A stretch of 64,000 nucleotides of DNA from the NCBI RefSeq assembly GCF_903166545.1, contig NZ_CAESCH010000001.1, positions 2,856,001-2,920,000 of the forward strand, read 5' to 3'. The translations under genes were made by a program, and so were the position numbers. Source of the stretch: Metabacillus schmidteae (GTDB taxonomy: Bacteria > Bacillota > Bacilli > Bacillales > Bacillaceae). Shown here one piece after another: positions 56,536 to 63,791 of the stretch (position 1 is the stretch's first letter; each line of letters begins with the position of its first letter). Under the pieces are notes generated by a model, which searched no databases, was not told the DNA's origin, and saw only the letters and a program-made list of their open reading frames with translations.

Positions 56536-57468
56536 TTAGTCCCGTAATGTTCGACCAGTCAAATGAAGGAATACATCCTCCAAGCTAGGAGTTTCAGTAT
56601 GAAAATTAACGATCTGGATATGATGTTGGTCAGCTAAATGAACGAGTTCACTGATTAAATGACTTCCTTTTTTCACAATTACTTTCATTTGCACATTAGA
56701 GGCTTCAACCTTACGAACCCCCTCTATCGTCTTTACATGCTCTACAAATGCTTCGTCCATCTTACTTAACTCCACTTTTAATGTATCCTCTGTTGACAAA
56801 ATGCTTAAGAGCTCAGCCTTTGTACCTGAGGCAATAATTTCACCATGATCCATAACGTACAATCTGTCACAGAGTTGTTCTACTTCTTCCATATAATGAC
56901 TTGTGTAAAGAATGGTTGTTCCATCTTTTTTATTTAAATGCCGAACCATTTCAAGAATATGATTTCTCGATTGTGGATCTATTCCAACAGTAGGTTCATC
57001 CAAGATAAGTATTTTCGGTTGATGTAATAAGGCTGCTGCTATATTAACCCTGCGTTTCATTCCACCGGAAAATGTTTTGACTAAATCCTTTTGGCGTTCT
57101 TTTAATCCAACAATATCTAAAGCATTTTGAATACTTTTCTCCAATTCCTTTCCTTTGATTTTATAGATAGATCCAAAAAATTTGAGATTTTCGTAGGCTG
57201 ATAGCTCTTGATAAAGCGCTAATTCCTGTGGTACGACACCTAGAATATTTCGAATTTCACTTGGTTTCTCGACAAGGTTTACACCATTTAGCTTTATCTC
57301 ACCGCTTGTTGGCTTAATCAAACTTGATATCATTGAAATTGTTGTTGATTTTCCAGCTCCATTTGGTCCTAATAAGCCAACAGATTCACCTTGATCCAAA
57401 TATAAGTTCACTTCTTGCACAGCGGTTTTTCCTTTAAATGTCTTTACTAAATTGATTGTCTCAAGCAC
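56536..57468 (-). CDS. ABC exporter ATPase, LnrL-like
   Basis: A 310-residue nucleotide-binding subunit. GLLGPNGAGKSTTI, the signature FSGGMKRRV, ILILDEPTVGIDP and TSHYMEE are intact, and a C-terminal domain ends LEDVFLHLTGRTLRD as in drug-exporter ATPases. The start is GTG 57468 after AAAGGAGG. A terminator upstream (57519-57549) separates it from the two-component genes, so it should have its own regulated promoter in the short gap, although I could not define the response-regulator box. Confidence 0.9.
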   Translation of the reverse strand: MLETINLVKTFKGKTAVQEVNLYLDQGESVGLLGPNGAGKSTTISMISSLIKPTSGEIKLNGVNLVEKPSEIRNILGVVPQELALYQELSAYENLKFFGSIYKIKGKELEKSIQNALDIVGLKERQKDLVKTFSGGMKRRVNIAAALLHQPKILILDEPTVGIDPQSRNHILEMVRHLNKKDGTTILYTSHYMEEVEQLCDRLYVMDHGEIIASGTKAELLSILSTEDTLKVELSKMDEAFVEHVKTIEGVRKVEASNVQMKVIVKKGSHLISELVHLADQHHIQIVNFHTETPSLEDVFLHLTGRTLRD

Positions 57469-57518
57469 GAGTTTGCCTCCTTTGATGTTTTAATCAATAC
57501 CATGTTTGTATCTTAAAA

Positions 57519-57549
57519 CAAAAAAACCAAAGTCACTACTGACTCTGGT
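57519..57549 (-). terminator. Terminator between the two-component genes and the ABC genes
   Basis: ACCAGAGTCA and TGACTTTGGT (one mismatch) pair around four bases, then TTTTTTT on the minus strand. Confidence 0.82.
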
Positions 57550-57593
57550 CACTGTATGAAACGACACTTATTACTTTTGTCACTTTTTTAACT

Positions 57594-58226
57594 TCAGACA
57601 AGTCGATTGCGAATGGCATAAATTGCTAACTGTGTCCGGTCCCTTAGTTCTAATTTCTCTAAAATCATACTTGTTTGATTTTTGACTGTTCCGACCGACA
57701 AGCCCAGCCGTTCTGCTACTTCCTTATTATTTAATCCTTCACCAATAGAAGCTAAAATCGCTCTTTCCCTGGGCGTTAGTCGCGGATCTATCGATTTCTC
57801 CACCTGCTTTTGAAGCAAGACAGGCATTACTTTTGCAGCCACCTTATCTTCAAGTGAAAGTCCGCCATTTAATGCGCTTTTTATTGACCGAATAAGTGAT
57901 TCTGTATCACCATTTTTCAGCATATAACCACTTACACCCAATTTTAATGCTTCCATCACATATTCTTGGTCATCAAATGTTGTAAGTATTAGAATTTTCA
58001 TTAGAGGGAAACGTGACCGTAATATTTTTGCTGATTCAATTCCATCCATTACTGGCATGCGTATATCTAAAATGGCTACATCAAAACCCTGCTTCTCACA
58101 TAGGTTGATAGCTTCCTTGCCATTATCAGTTTCTCCGGTTACTTTTATCTCATCATCTGTTTCAATCATTGCCTTTAACCCTTGACGTACCATCACTTGA
58201 TCTTCAGCAAGTAAAACTTTAATCAT
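57594..58226 (-). CDS. NarL/LuxR-family response regulator, LnrK-like
   Basis: A 210-residue regulator. The receiver domain has LLAEDQ, the phosphorylated aspartate in VAILDIRMPVMDG (about residue 54), and the lysine in GYMLKNGD. The C-terminal helix-turn-helix is LTPRERAILASIGEGLNNKEVAERLGLSVGTVKNQ. CGGAGAG before ATG 58226 is a better start than 58244. It overlaps the kinase gene by 8 bp and probably activates the downstream ABC genes. Confidence 0.9.
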   Translation of the reverse strand: MIKVLLAEDQVMVRQGLKAMIETDDEIKVTGETDNGKEAINLCEKQGFDVAILDIRMPVMDGIESAKILRSRFPLMKILILTTFDDQEYVMEALKLGVSGYMLKNGDTESLIRSIKSALNGGLSLEDKVAAKVMPVLLQKQVEKSIDPRLTPRERAILASIGEGLNNKEVAERLGLSVGTVKNQTSMILEKLELRDRTQLAIYAIRNRLV

Positions 58227-59358
58227 ATGACACTCTCCGTTCAATTAAACGTATACTCCCTCTCACGATAAAATGGCGTTCATTTTGATCGATTTCTAGT
58301 GAACCTCCGACTTTTTCTAATCGATCACGCATCGCTTTCAATCCATATCCTTCGTGAAAAGTAGAATGAGAGGGAGCTTCATTGAATACTTCAAATCTAA
58401 AAATACTTCCACCGGGGGATTCAAACGATACATGTGCTTCTCTCGCAGAGCTGTGCTTCATTATATTTGTCAGGGCTTCTTGTACAGCACGATAGATCGC
58501 AAAAGACTGCTCCCCTGTTAGCGGGACGGCAAATGCGCCATGTTTAACAGAAAAATTTATTTTCATAAAGTTTTCCATTTCTAATTTCCGAATTAGGCGA
58601 ATTACACCTTGTAAGCCGCCAACTTCCGGCTGTTTAAAAGACTTAACAGCGCTTCTTGTTTCCTCTAAGCTTTGCTCCGCAAGTTGTTTCAGCGTTGCTA
58701 TTTTTTCCTGATCCTTTTCATCTGCTTGTATTCGGAATACCTCAAACTGCATAATAAGTGCTGTGAGTTTATGCCCAACAGAATCATGTATTTCATGACC
58801 AATAAGCATACGCTCGTCCTGTCTCGTTTGTTCTTCTGCCATAACTAGCTGTCTTTTCATCTTCCTATACTCATCAAGTAAAGCATCATTCTTTTGACGA
58901 GTTTCTTTTTCTCGTTTATGTACACCATGATAATGAAATAATGCTGAGATTAATAAGAAATAAAAAAAGGTATACCACGTTATATGTGGAACTGTAAGAT
59001 TTGATTGTAAAACAAGCGATGTTAAACAACCTGTTTGTACTACAACCACTAAAAAGCCTTTCAATCGCGGTAAATAATAAACAGCTTCTGCTATTAGTAA
59101 TGAGTGTATTAAAAAAGAATATGGATTTAATAAACTATCTATCGGATAAAAGATGATTGTCGTTAACAGGGCTTGGATACAGAAGAAGAGTGTTTGCAGG
59201 ATTGGTTTCTCCCTGAATAGAGGAAGAAAAAAGAAAATAAGCAGAAATAAACTTGTCCCCAGCAGTTGCCATTCATTAATACGTGTTGGAATTTCAAAAA
59301 AAGCTACTGTCCAAACTGTACAATTAATTGCCAACCAAATAAGATACATTTTCTTCAT
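58219..59358 (-). CDS. Membrane histidine kinase, LnrJ-like
   Basis: A 379-residue HisKA_3-type kinase. Five or six N-terminal membrane helices with tiny loops (about 1-145) suggest sensing within the membrane, as expected for an LnrJ-like sensor of membrane-active polyenes. A short coiled coil follows, then EEQTRQDERMLIGHEIHDSVGHKLTALIMQ with the phospho-accepting histidine, and a HATPase domain with AVQEALTNIMKHSSAREAHV and GYGLKAMRDRLEKVGG. The ribosome binding site (GAGGAG) is somewhat far from the ATG. Confidence 0.88.
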   Translation of the reverse strand: MKKMYLIWLAINCTVWTVAFFEIPTRINEWQLLGTSLFLLIFFFLPLFREKPILQTLFFCIQALLTTIIFYPIDSLLNPYSFLIHSLLIAEAVYYLPRLKGFLVVVVQTGCLTSLVLQSNLTVPHITWYTFFYFLLISALFHYHGVHKREKETRQKNDALLDEYRKMKRQLVMAEEQTRQDERMLIGHEIHDSVGHKLTALIMQFEVFRIQADEKDQEKIATLKQLAEQSLEETRSAVKSFKQPEVGGLQGVIRLIRKLEMENFMKINFSVKHGAFAVPLTGEQSFAIYRAVQEALTNIMKHSSAREAHVSFESPGGSIFRFEVFNEAPSHSTFHEGYGLKAMRDRLEKVGGSLEIDQNERHFIVRGSIRLIERRVSYD

Positions 59359-59453
59359 TTTAATTTACAAGCTCCTCTGAAAAAACATAGGAAGTAATAT
59401 CCATTTTTTCTTTAAGTATACAACGAATGATAGGTTATGACTTAATTTAAAAT

Positions 59454-59485
59454 AAAAAAAGGAGGTTTTTTAAAAAAGTCCTCCC
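59454..59485 (-). terminator. Terminator of the gene at 59491
   Basis: GGAGG and CCTCC enclose a T6/A6 pairing on the minus strand, followed by TTTTTTT. Confidence 0.8.
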
Positions 59486-59490
59486 AATGA

Positions 59491-59952
59491 TTAGATTGTA
59501 TTTCCTTTTTTCTTAACTTCAGCATCCAACCCAGCTCCAATTGCGATTCCAAGACACATGCCGATCGGTATTCCTAATGCGATATTCTCGAAAATCGTTA
59601 AGCCAAACACGACACCCAAACTTATTCCAATAGACATGTAGATTGACATATAATATCCCTCAGGCAGCAATTTATGTTGTTTCTGAAGATGGGAATAAAT
59701 TTGATGAATAATTTGAGTATGTTGTTTAAGATCAAATTTGTCTATTTGATCTTTCTTCTTATTTAATTGTATTATATGATCTTTAAATTCTTTTAGCTGC
59801 TGCTCACAATCCTGACAATCTTTTGATAAAGAAGCTAGCTTATCTGCAAGTCGTTCACATTTATTTAAATCAAGCTTTGCACTGATTTTTTTGTTGTTTG
59901 TAGCTTTTAGTTCGTTTATCATCGTGTTTATGTGATCAATATGTTCGTTCAT
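59491..59952 (-). CDS. Hypothetical coiled-coil membrane protein
   Basis: A 153-residue protein of unknown family. Residues 1-95 are a charged helical coiled coil with a C-x-x-C pair (SKDCQDCEQQ). Residues about 102-147 form two membrane helices rich in glycine (IGISLGVVFGLTIF; ALGIPIGMCLGIAIGAGLDAE), like a glycine-zipper hairpin, and the tail is basic. No signal peptide is present. AGGAGG precedes the ATG. It stands alone, with its own terminator, between the Lnr-like module and the exporter. Confidence 0.7.
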   Translation of the reverse strand: MNEHIDHINTMINELKATNNKKISAKLDLNKCERLADKLASLSKDCQDCEQQLKEFKDHIIQLNKKKDQIDKFDLKQHTQIIHQIYSHLQKQHKLLPEGYYMSIYMSIGISLGVVFGLTIFENIALGIPIGMCLGIAIGAGLDAEVKKKGNTI

Positions 59953-60036
59953 GAAATAGACCTCCTAATGAGAAGACGTTCTACTTTTACATACGATTAC
60001 ACATTGAAAAAGTTTCAATATCTTAGTTTTTTTCAT

Positions 60037-60070
60037 TAAAAAGCCCAGCATATCGATATGCTGAGCTTTT
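60037..60070 (-). terminator. Terminator of the Mef-like exporter gene
   Basis: AAGC.CAGCATATCG is self-complementary across its centre, giving a 14-bp stem with one mismatch, with GGCTTTTTAATG downstream on the minus strand. Confidence 0.8.
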
Positions 60071-60091
60071 ACATCATTCACAAAGAACTAG

Positions 60092-61342
60092 TTAATTTAC
60101 TTCATTCAAAGCAACCGGTTTTCCCGCTTCAACCAGCACTTTGTTTTGGCTCATGAAGATCGTTAGAATAATCATGAATACTCCTGTACCAATCAGGAGC
60201 CATTCAATTTTGATAAAATCGGCAATCGGACCAAAGATAAGCATTCCGATTGGCATCATTGAAGTTGACACCATCCCCATGACACCAAAAACTCTTCCAA
60301 GATAATCTTCTTCAATTTTTTCCTGTAATAATACGGTTGTTGGTGTATTAAAGATTGGCATGGCTACCCCAAATAATGCCATGAACATTAAATAGATCCA
60401 AAAAATTGGCGCTATACCAAGTGCGAATGTACATATCCCCATAATTAGACTCGATAACGCCATTGTTTTCACTTTATTTGGGAAGCCGCCCCATGAAGCA
60501 ATTACACCTCCGCCGATCATCATTCCAATGGAAAAGGCTATTTCAATTGCCGTTAATCTCCATACATCATCACCAAACGTACGTGTAACCTGTAATGGAG
60601 TTAAGAATGCTGCAGGTGCCATTAAGACAAAGAAAACAGCAAAATATAGAAAAAACGTTTTAAGAAATGCATGGTTATTCACATACTGTAAGCCTTGTTT
60701 AAAATCACTAAAGTAGCTTGTTGTATGTTTTTCTGCTGCTTTCTCATGGGTAGAGATTTTTAAAAAGGCTAGAAGTGTAACAATCGCGATTACTGCTGTA
60801 ATGACATCAATGAAAAAGATGATTTCTATTGACGTCGTTGCCAAAAGTGCTGCACTTACCATTGGCGAAACAAACATGATGATCGCTTGGATACTTCCGT
60901 TCGCTCCGTTTACTTTTGTTAATTTATCCTTCGGAACAATTTGCGGAAGGATTGCTCCAACTGCAGGTGTTTGAATCCCTGTTCCAAAAGCACGAATTGC
61001 GGCCATGACAAAAAGTAACCATGTTGCATCATATCCCATTAAAAAGAGAATGGCCAAAATAAGTGTAGCTGTTGCAATGAGTCCATCTGCTACCATAATA
61101 AGCATTTTGCGGTTATACCTATCTGCCCAAACACCTGCAACTGGAGACAATAGAAATGTAGGTATAAACCCGCAAATGATATACAATGTCATCATTAAAC
61201 CTGATTCTGTTTCCAACGTGATGTACCACATAATCGCATACTGCACCAAAGAAGATCCAAACAATGATACTGTCTGACTGCTTAAAAAGAGAATAATATT
61301 CTTTAGCCAATTTTCTTTGAGATTGTTATTTACTGTACTCAT
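60092..61342 (-). CDS. MFS drug exporter, Mef-like (MFS_3)
   Basis: A 416-residue carrier with 12 helices. FLSSQTVSLFGSSLVQYAIMWYITLETESGLMMTLYIICGFIPTFLLSPVAGVWADRYNRKMLIMVADG and RAFGTGIQTPAVGAILPQIVPKDKLTKVNGANGSIQ follow the layout of the Mef(A)-type macrolide efflux branch. Substrate choice is not proven by this. The ribosome binding site is weak (AAAGAG). Upstream is a leader with an ErmD-like peptide and a strong terminator, pointing to induction by ribosome-targeting drugs. Confidence 0.85.
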   Translation of the reverse strand: MSTVNNNLKENWLKNIILFLSSQTVSLFGSSLVQYAIMWYITLETESGLMMTLYIICGFIPTFLLSPVAGVWADRYNRKMLIMVADGLIATATLILAILFLMGYDATWLLFVMAAIRAFGTGIQTPAVGAILPQIVPKDKLTKVNGANGSIQAIIMFVSPMVSAALLATTSIEIIFFIDVITAVIAIVTLLAFLKISTHEKAAEKHTTSYFSDFKQGLQYVNNHAFLKTFFLYFAVFFVLMAPAAFLTPLQVTRTFGDDVWRLTAIEIAFSIGMMIGGGVIASWGGFPNKVKTMALSSLIMGICTFALGIAPIFWIYLMFMALFGVAMPIFNTPTTVLLQEKIEEDYLGRVFGVMGMVSTSMMPIGMLIFGPIADFIKIEWLLIGTGVFMIILTIFMSQNKVLVEAGKPVALNEVN

Positions 61343-61441
61343 GTTTTAACAACTCTTTTCTATGAAATTTTTAGTTTTAGATTCACTTCACCCACATCCA
61401 TCAACATTGAACCGTTCTATTGATAGTTATTTTTAAGCAAC

Positions 61442-61475
61442 AAAAAAAGAGGGAATCTGCATCCCCTCTTTTTTT
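61442..61475 (-). terminator. Attenuator terminator in the exporter leader
   Basis: AAAAAAAGAGGG and CCCTCTTTTTTT pair around a 10-base loop, about 100 bp before the exporter start and 87 bp after the leader ORF. It lies within the transcript and so can abort it. Confidence 0.85.
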
Positions 61476-61522
61476 AATAACCGTTAAATAAAGGTTTCCT
61501 TAAAAATAGACAGACCAATCCC

Positions 61523-61549
61523 GTAGCTCTGAACATAGGCAGAGCTTAC
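61523..61549 (-). other. Leader hairpin between the leader ORF and the attenuator
   Basis: On the minus strand GTAAGCTCTG and CAGAGCTAC pair around about eight bases, just 13 bases after the leader ORF stop. A stalled ribosome would lie directly before it. A second possible helix joins AGGTTTTCCTT in the leader ribosome binding site (61608-61618) to AAGGAAACCT (61492-61501) just upstream of the terminator. Confidence 0.55.
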
Positions 61550-61561
61550 AAACGTATTCAA

Positions 61562-61606
61562 TTAACGATTGCAGTGTAGGAATCTTAATCTCATTGATGC
61601 TGTCAA
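61562..61606 (-). CDS. Leader peptide with ErmDL-like MRLRF core
   Basis: A 14-codon ORF, TTG start, reads MTASMRLRFLHCNR. GGAGG lies 8 bases before the TTG. The known ErmD leader, as I recall it, is MTHSMRLRFPTLNQ: same length, same T-x-S-MRLRF core. In ErmDL the R-L-R segment makes the ribosome stall when a macrolide is bound. An in-frame ATG upstream (nine codons before the internal MRLRF Met) lacks a ribosome binding site. The peptide is most likely a drug sensor for the exporter gene downstream. Confidence 0.75.
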   Translation of the reverse strand: MTASMRLRFLHCNR

Positions 61607-61640
61607 AAGGAAAACCTCCATTTCATCCATATTAATTTCA

Positions 61641-61669
61641 ATCATAGCAAAAGAGCCCCTGTCAATCAA
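61641..61669 (-). promoter_or_regulatory. Promoter of the exporter leader
   Basis: TTGATT (61664-61669) and TATGAT (61641-61646) are separated by 17 bp on the minus strand. The predicted start near 61634 leaves a short 5' leader before the leader-ORF ribosome binding site. Confidence 0.7.
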
Positions 61670-61748
61670 TAGGTTTTTAATCCTATCCCGCATCAATCAT
61701 TTTAGAGTAACTGAGAAGAGGAAATCTTGGGGATAAACAAATGTTAGG

Positions 61749-62294
61749 ATGAACAGGATAAAGATAAGGAAAAAGACTACGGAAGGGAGAAAAACTTTAT
61801 TGGTACTTGTTTTATTTATTATATGTGCAACCTTTCTCTTAGGGATCAATAGTCAAAATACCTTTTTACCAGCGGAAATTGTTTTAAATGGAATGATTAA
61901 TGCTTTAATTAATGTAGAATTTATTCTCATCACCATTTCAAACTTAAAAGTGATAAATGCATCAAATGATAAACTATCAGCTATTACAGTCATTATAGGT
62001 CAAGTATACTTAATTCCAATGATAACAATTTGTTTTCTATCAATTTTTATAAAGGCAACTTCGATTTCAAAAAAAATAATAATCTTTTCTATCTCATTAG
62101 TACTTCATACGACATTTATTTATCTATATGAATACCTAGGATTAATAAATATTAAAAATTTACCATATTATTTTTCAGTTTTTTATTGGTGTGCTGTTTT
62201 ATTGGTCAACTTATTCATTTTTTTCAAATATAGAAAATTACTGGCGAGGGCAGGAATGTTAAATGGGTATATTAACAATGCCAATAAGTTTTGA
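61749..62294 (+). CDS. Hypothetical membrane protein
   Basis: A 181-residue protein with a basic N-terminus (MNRIKIRKKTTEGRK) and five predicted membrane helices. It ends in a basic cytoplasmic tail. I do not recognise the family. The start lacks a good ribosome binding site and is uncertain. It overlaps the next gene by 32 bp in another frame, so the two are translationally linked. AT-rich codon use resembles the neighbour more than the rest of the window. Confidence 0.65.
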   Translation: MNRIKIRKKTTEGRKTLLVLVLFIICATFLLGINSQNTFLPAEIVLNGMINALINVEFILITISNLKVINASNDKLSAITVIIGQVYLIPMITICFLSIFIKATSISKKIIIFSISLVLHTTFIYLYEYLGLINIKNLPYYFSVFYWCAVLLVNLFIFFKYRKLLARAGMLNGYINNANKF

Positions 62295-62784
62295 TCAAAA
62301 TGAAATTTTTGTCTCGATAATTGCAGGTGGTTTAATTCTCATTTTTATCTTATTACCAAAACGATTTCCCATTCATTTACTAATACTTTTTTTGTTAATT
62401 AATTCATTTATAGGTCGTACTGTGGATACTACTCTCGCTATTCCACCTTTTGATATTTATGATAGCTTTGATGCGAATAAACATGAATTATTCGATGAAA
62501 TTACGTATTCTATCGTCTATTCGATTTATGGATATTTATTCTATTATTTCTATGATAAATTTCATTCGATTCCATCGTGGGTTAATGTTCTTGCTTGGAC
62601 CCTATTAAGCACGATATCTGAGAGAACATCCGTTTATTTTAATGTTTTTCAGTATCAAAATTGGCATTTATTTTACTCATTTTTAGTATATATTTTAGTG
62701 TATATATTACATGTTATATTTTATAGATTGATGACAAAACAGTTGAACTATTCATCTGAACGAGTAAAATCTGTTCAACGATAA
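62263..62784 (+). CDS. CBO0543-like membrane protein
   Basis: A 173-residue protein with five predicted helices. PPFDIYDSFDANKHELFDEITYSIVYSIYGYLFYYFYDKF and LSTISERTSVYFNVFQYQNWHLFYSFLVYILVYILHVIFYRL resemble the CBO0543 family of small Firmicutes membrane proteins of unknown function. AGGA lies 8 bases before the ATG. It probably forms an operon with the preceding membrane protein. Confidence 0.7.
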   Translation: MGILTMPISFDQNEIFVSIIAGGLILIFILLPKRFPIHLLILFLLINSFIGRTVDTTLAIPPFDIYDSFDANKHELFDEITYSIVYSIYGYLFYYFYDKFHSIPSWVNVLAWTLLSTISERTSVYFNVFQYQNWHLFYSFLVYILVYILHVIFYRLMTKQLNYSSERVKSVQR

Positions 62785-62834
62785 AGATTAGTGTGAATGT
62801 TGTTATCGAAAATTCTACTATCTATTGTATACTT

Positions 62835-62870
62835 AAAAAAGTGCATCAATCTTGTTAGGATTAATGCACT
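62835..62870 (-). terminator. Terminator of the MerR gene
   Basis: GTGCATTAATC and GATTGATGCAC pair (one mismatch) around a 7-base loop, followed by TTTTTT on the minus strand. It sits between convergent genes. Confidence 0.82.
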
Positions 62871-62910
62871 CGATACTATCTTATATTCTAACTATTGTTT
62901 GCACTCCATT

Positions 62911-63678
62911 TTATCTGTCCTTCATCCCAGTATAAATATGAACGGCATCTCTCAAAAACTCAGCTGTACCAGGTTTTTCTTTATCATAGTAGATTGTAAA
63001 TCGTTCATCATCCACATACATTTGAGCAAGACCTGCGTGGGCCTCTTTATTGTAGGATGGCCAGTGGAACATTAACCATTTCTTGTGCAACTCTGCAGCC
63101 TTTTGAGCTAATTCACCCGCAGGATCCCCCGATTTCATTGCATTGCTTAACATTTCTCTCATTTCACTTTCGATTCTAACTGATTCTTCGTAATCCTCTT
63201 GAGACATATTCATGAACTTTTCATTCGATTGCTTAACTGTTTCTTCCCCGTATTTTTCACGGATCTCATTTCCGTATTTATCTTCATTTTCTTTTAAAGC
63301 TTTCTGTTTAAAGCCTTCAAATTTCTCTTTATCCGTCATCTTCATTCTCCCTTCAGATTGTGCGATTGTTTTTTCGACATTTGCAATTAGTTGGTCTAAT
63401 TGGCTTCGTTTATCAAGGAGTTGCTCCCGATGCTCATGTAATGCTTTGGAAAAGTCAAATGCAGGATCGTTCACAATATCTTTTATTTGGGTGAGTTGCA
63501 GACCTAGCTCGCGGTAAAAGAGAATTTGCTGCATGAGATTTACTTCATGTTGTCCATAGATTCTGTATCCTGATGAGTTGATTCTTGCCGGCTTAAGAAT
63601 TCCAAGCTCATCATAATATCGTAACGTTCTCGTACTGACACCCGATAATTCAGCTAGTTTCTGTATCGTGTATTCCAT
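62911..63678 (-). CDS. MerR family regulator with TipAS ligand domain
   Basis: A 255-residue TipAL-type activator. The MerR helix-turn-helix (YTIQKLAELSGVSTRTLRYYDELGILKPARINSSGYRIYGQHEVNLMQQILFYRELGL, 3-65), a dimerising coiled coil (about 75-115), and a C-terminal globular TipAS domain (about 120-250; EDYEESVRIESEMREML, KKWLMFHWPSYNKEAHAGLAQMYVDDERFT) are present. TipAS domains bind thiopeptide and other drugs. GGGAGGG precedes the ATG. It has the elongated promoter typical of MerR targets, so it likely regulates itself. Confidence 0.9.
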   Translation of the reverse strand: MEYTIQKLAELSGVSTRTLRYYDELGILKPARINSSGYRIYGQHEVNLMQQILFYRELGLQLTQIKDIVNDPAFDFSKALHEHREQLLDKRSQLDQLIANVEKTIAQSEGRMKMTDKEKFEGFKQKALKENEDKYGNEIREKYGEETVKQSNEKFMNMSQEDYEESVRIESEMREMLSNAMKSGDPAGELAQKAAELHKKWLMFHWPSYNKEAHAGLAQMYVDDERFTIYYDKEKPGTAEFLRDAVHIYTGMKDR

Positions 63679-63702
63679 CTTGATTCCCTCCCTGACAATT
63701 TC

Positions 63703-63733
63703 ACTTTACACCTTGACGCAACGTTAAGGTCAA
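63703..63733 (-). promoter_or_regulatory. MerR-type promoter with 19-bp spacer and operator dyad
   Basis: TTGACC (63728-63733) and TAAAGT (63703-63708) are 19 bp apart, the stretched spacing that MerR activators correct. The spacer region holds the dyad ACCTT-N11-AAGGT. Confidence 0.85.
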
Positions 63734-63791
63734 CACCTGAATGGAATTTTTTTATTCGCGTTAAAATCGTGAAGGGCTGGTGAACTCGATA

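Noticed and set aside
61562..61621. Longer leader peptide starting at the upstream in-frame ATG
   Set aside because: No ribosome binding site precedes that ATG, while GGAGG sits 8 bases before the TTG that gives the ErmDL-like length.
61641..61666. TTGACA at about 61661-61666 as the -35 of the leader promoter
   Set aside because: It lies only 13 bp from TATGAT. The overlapping TTGATT gives the normal 17-bp spacing.
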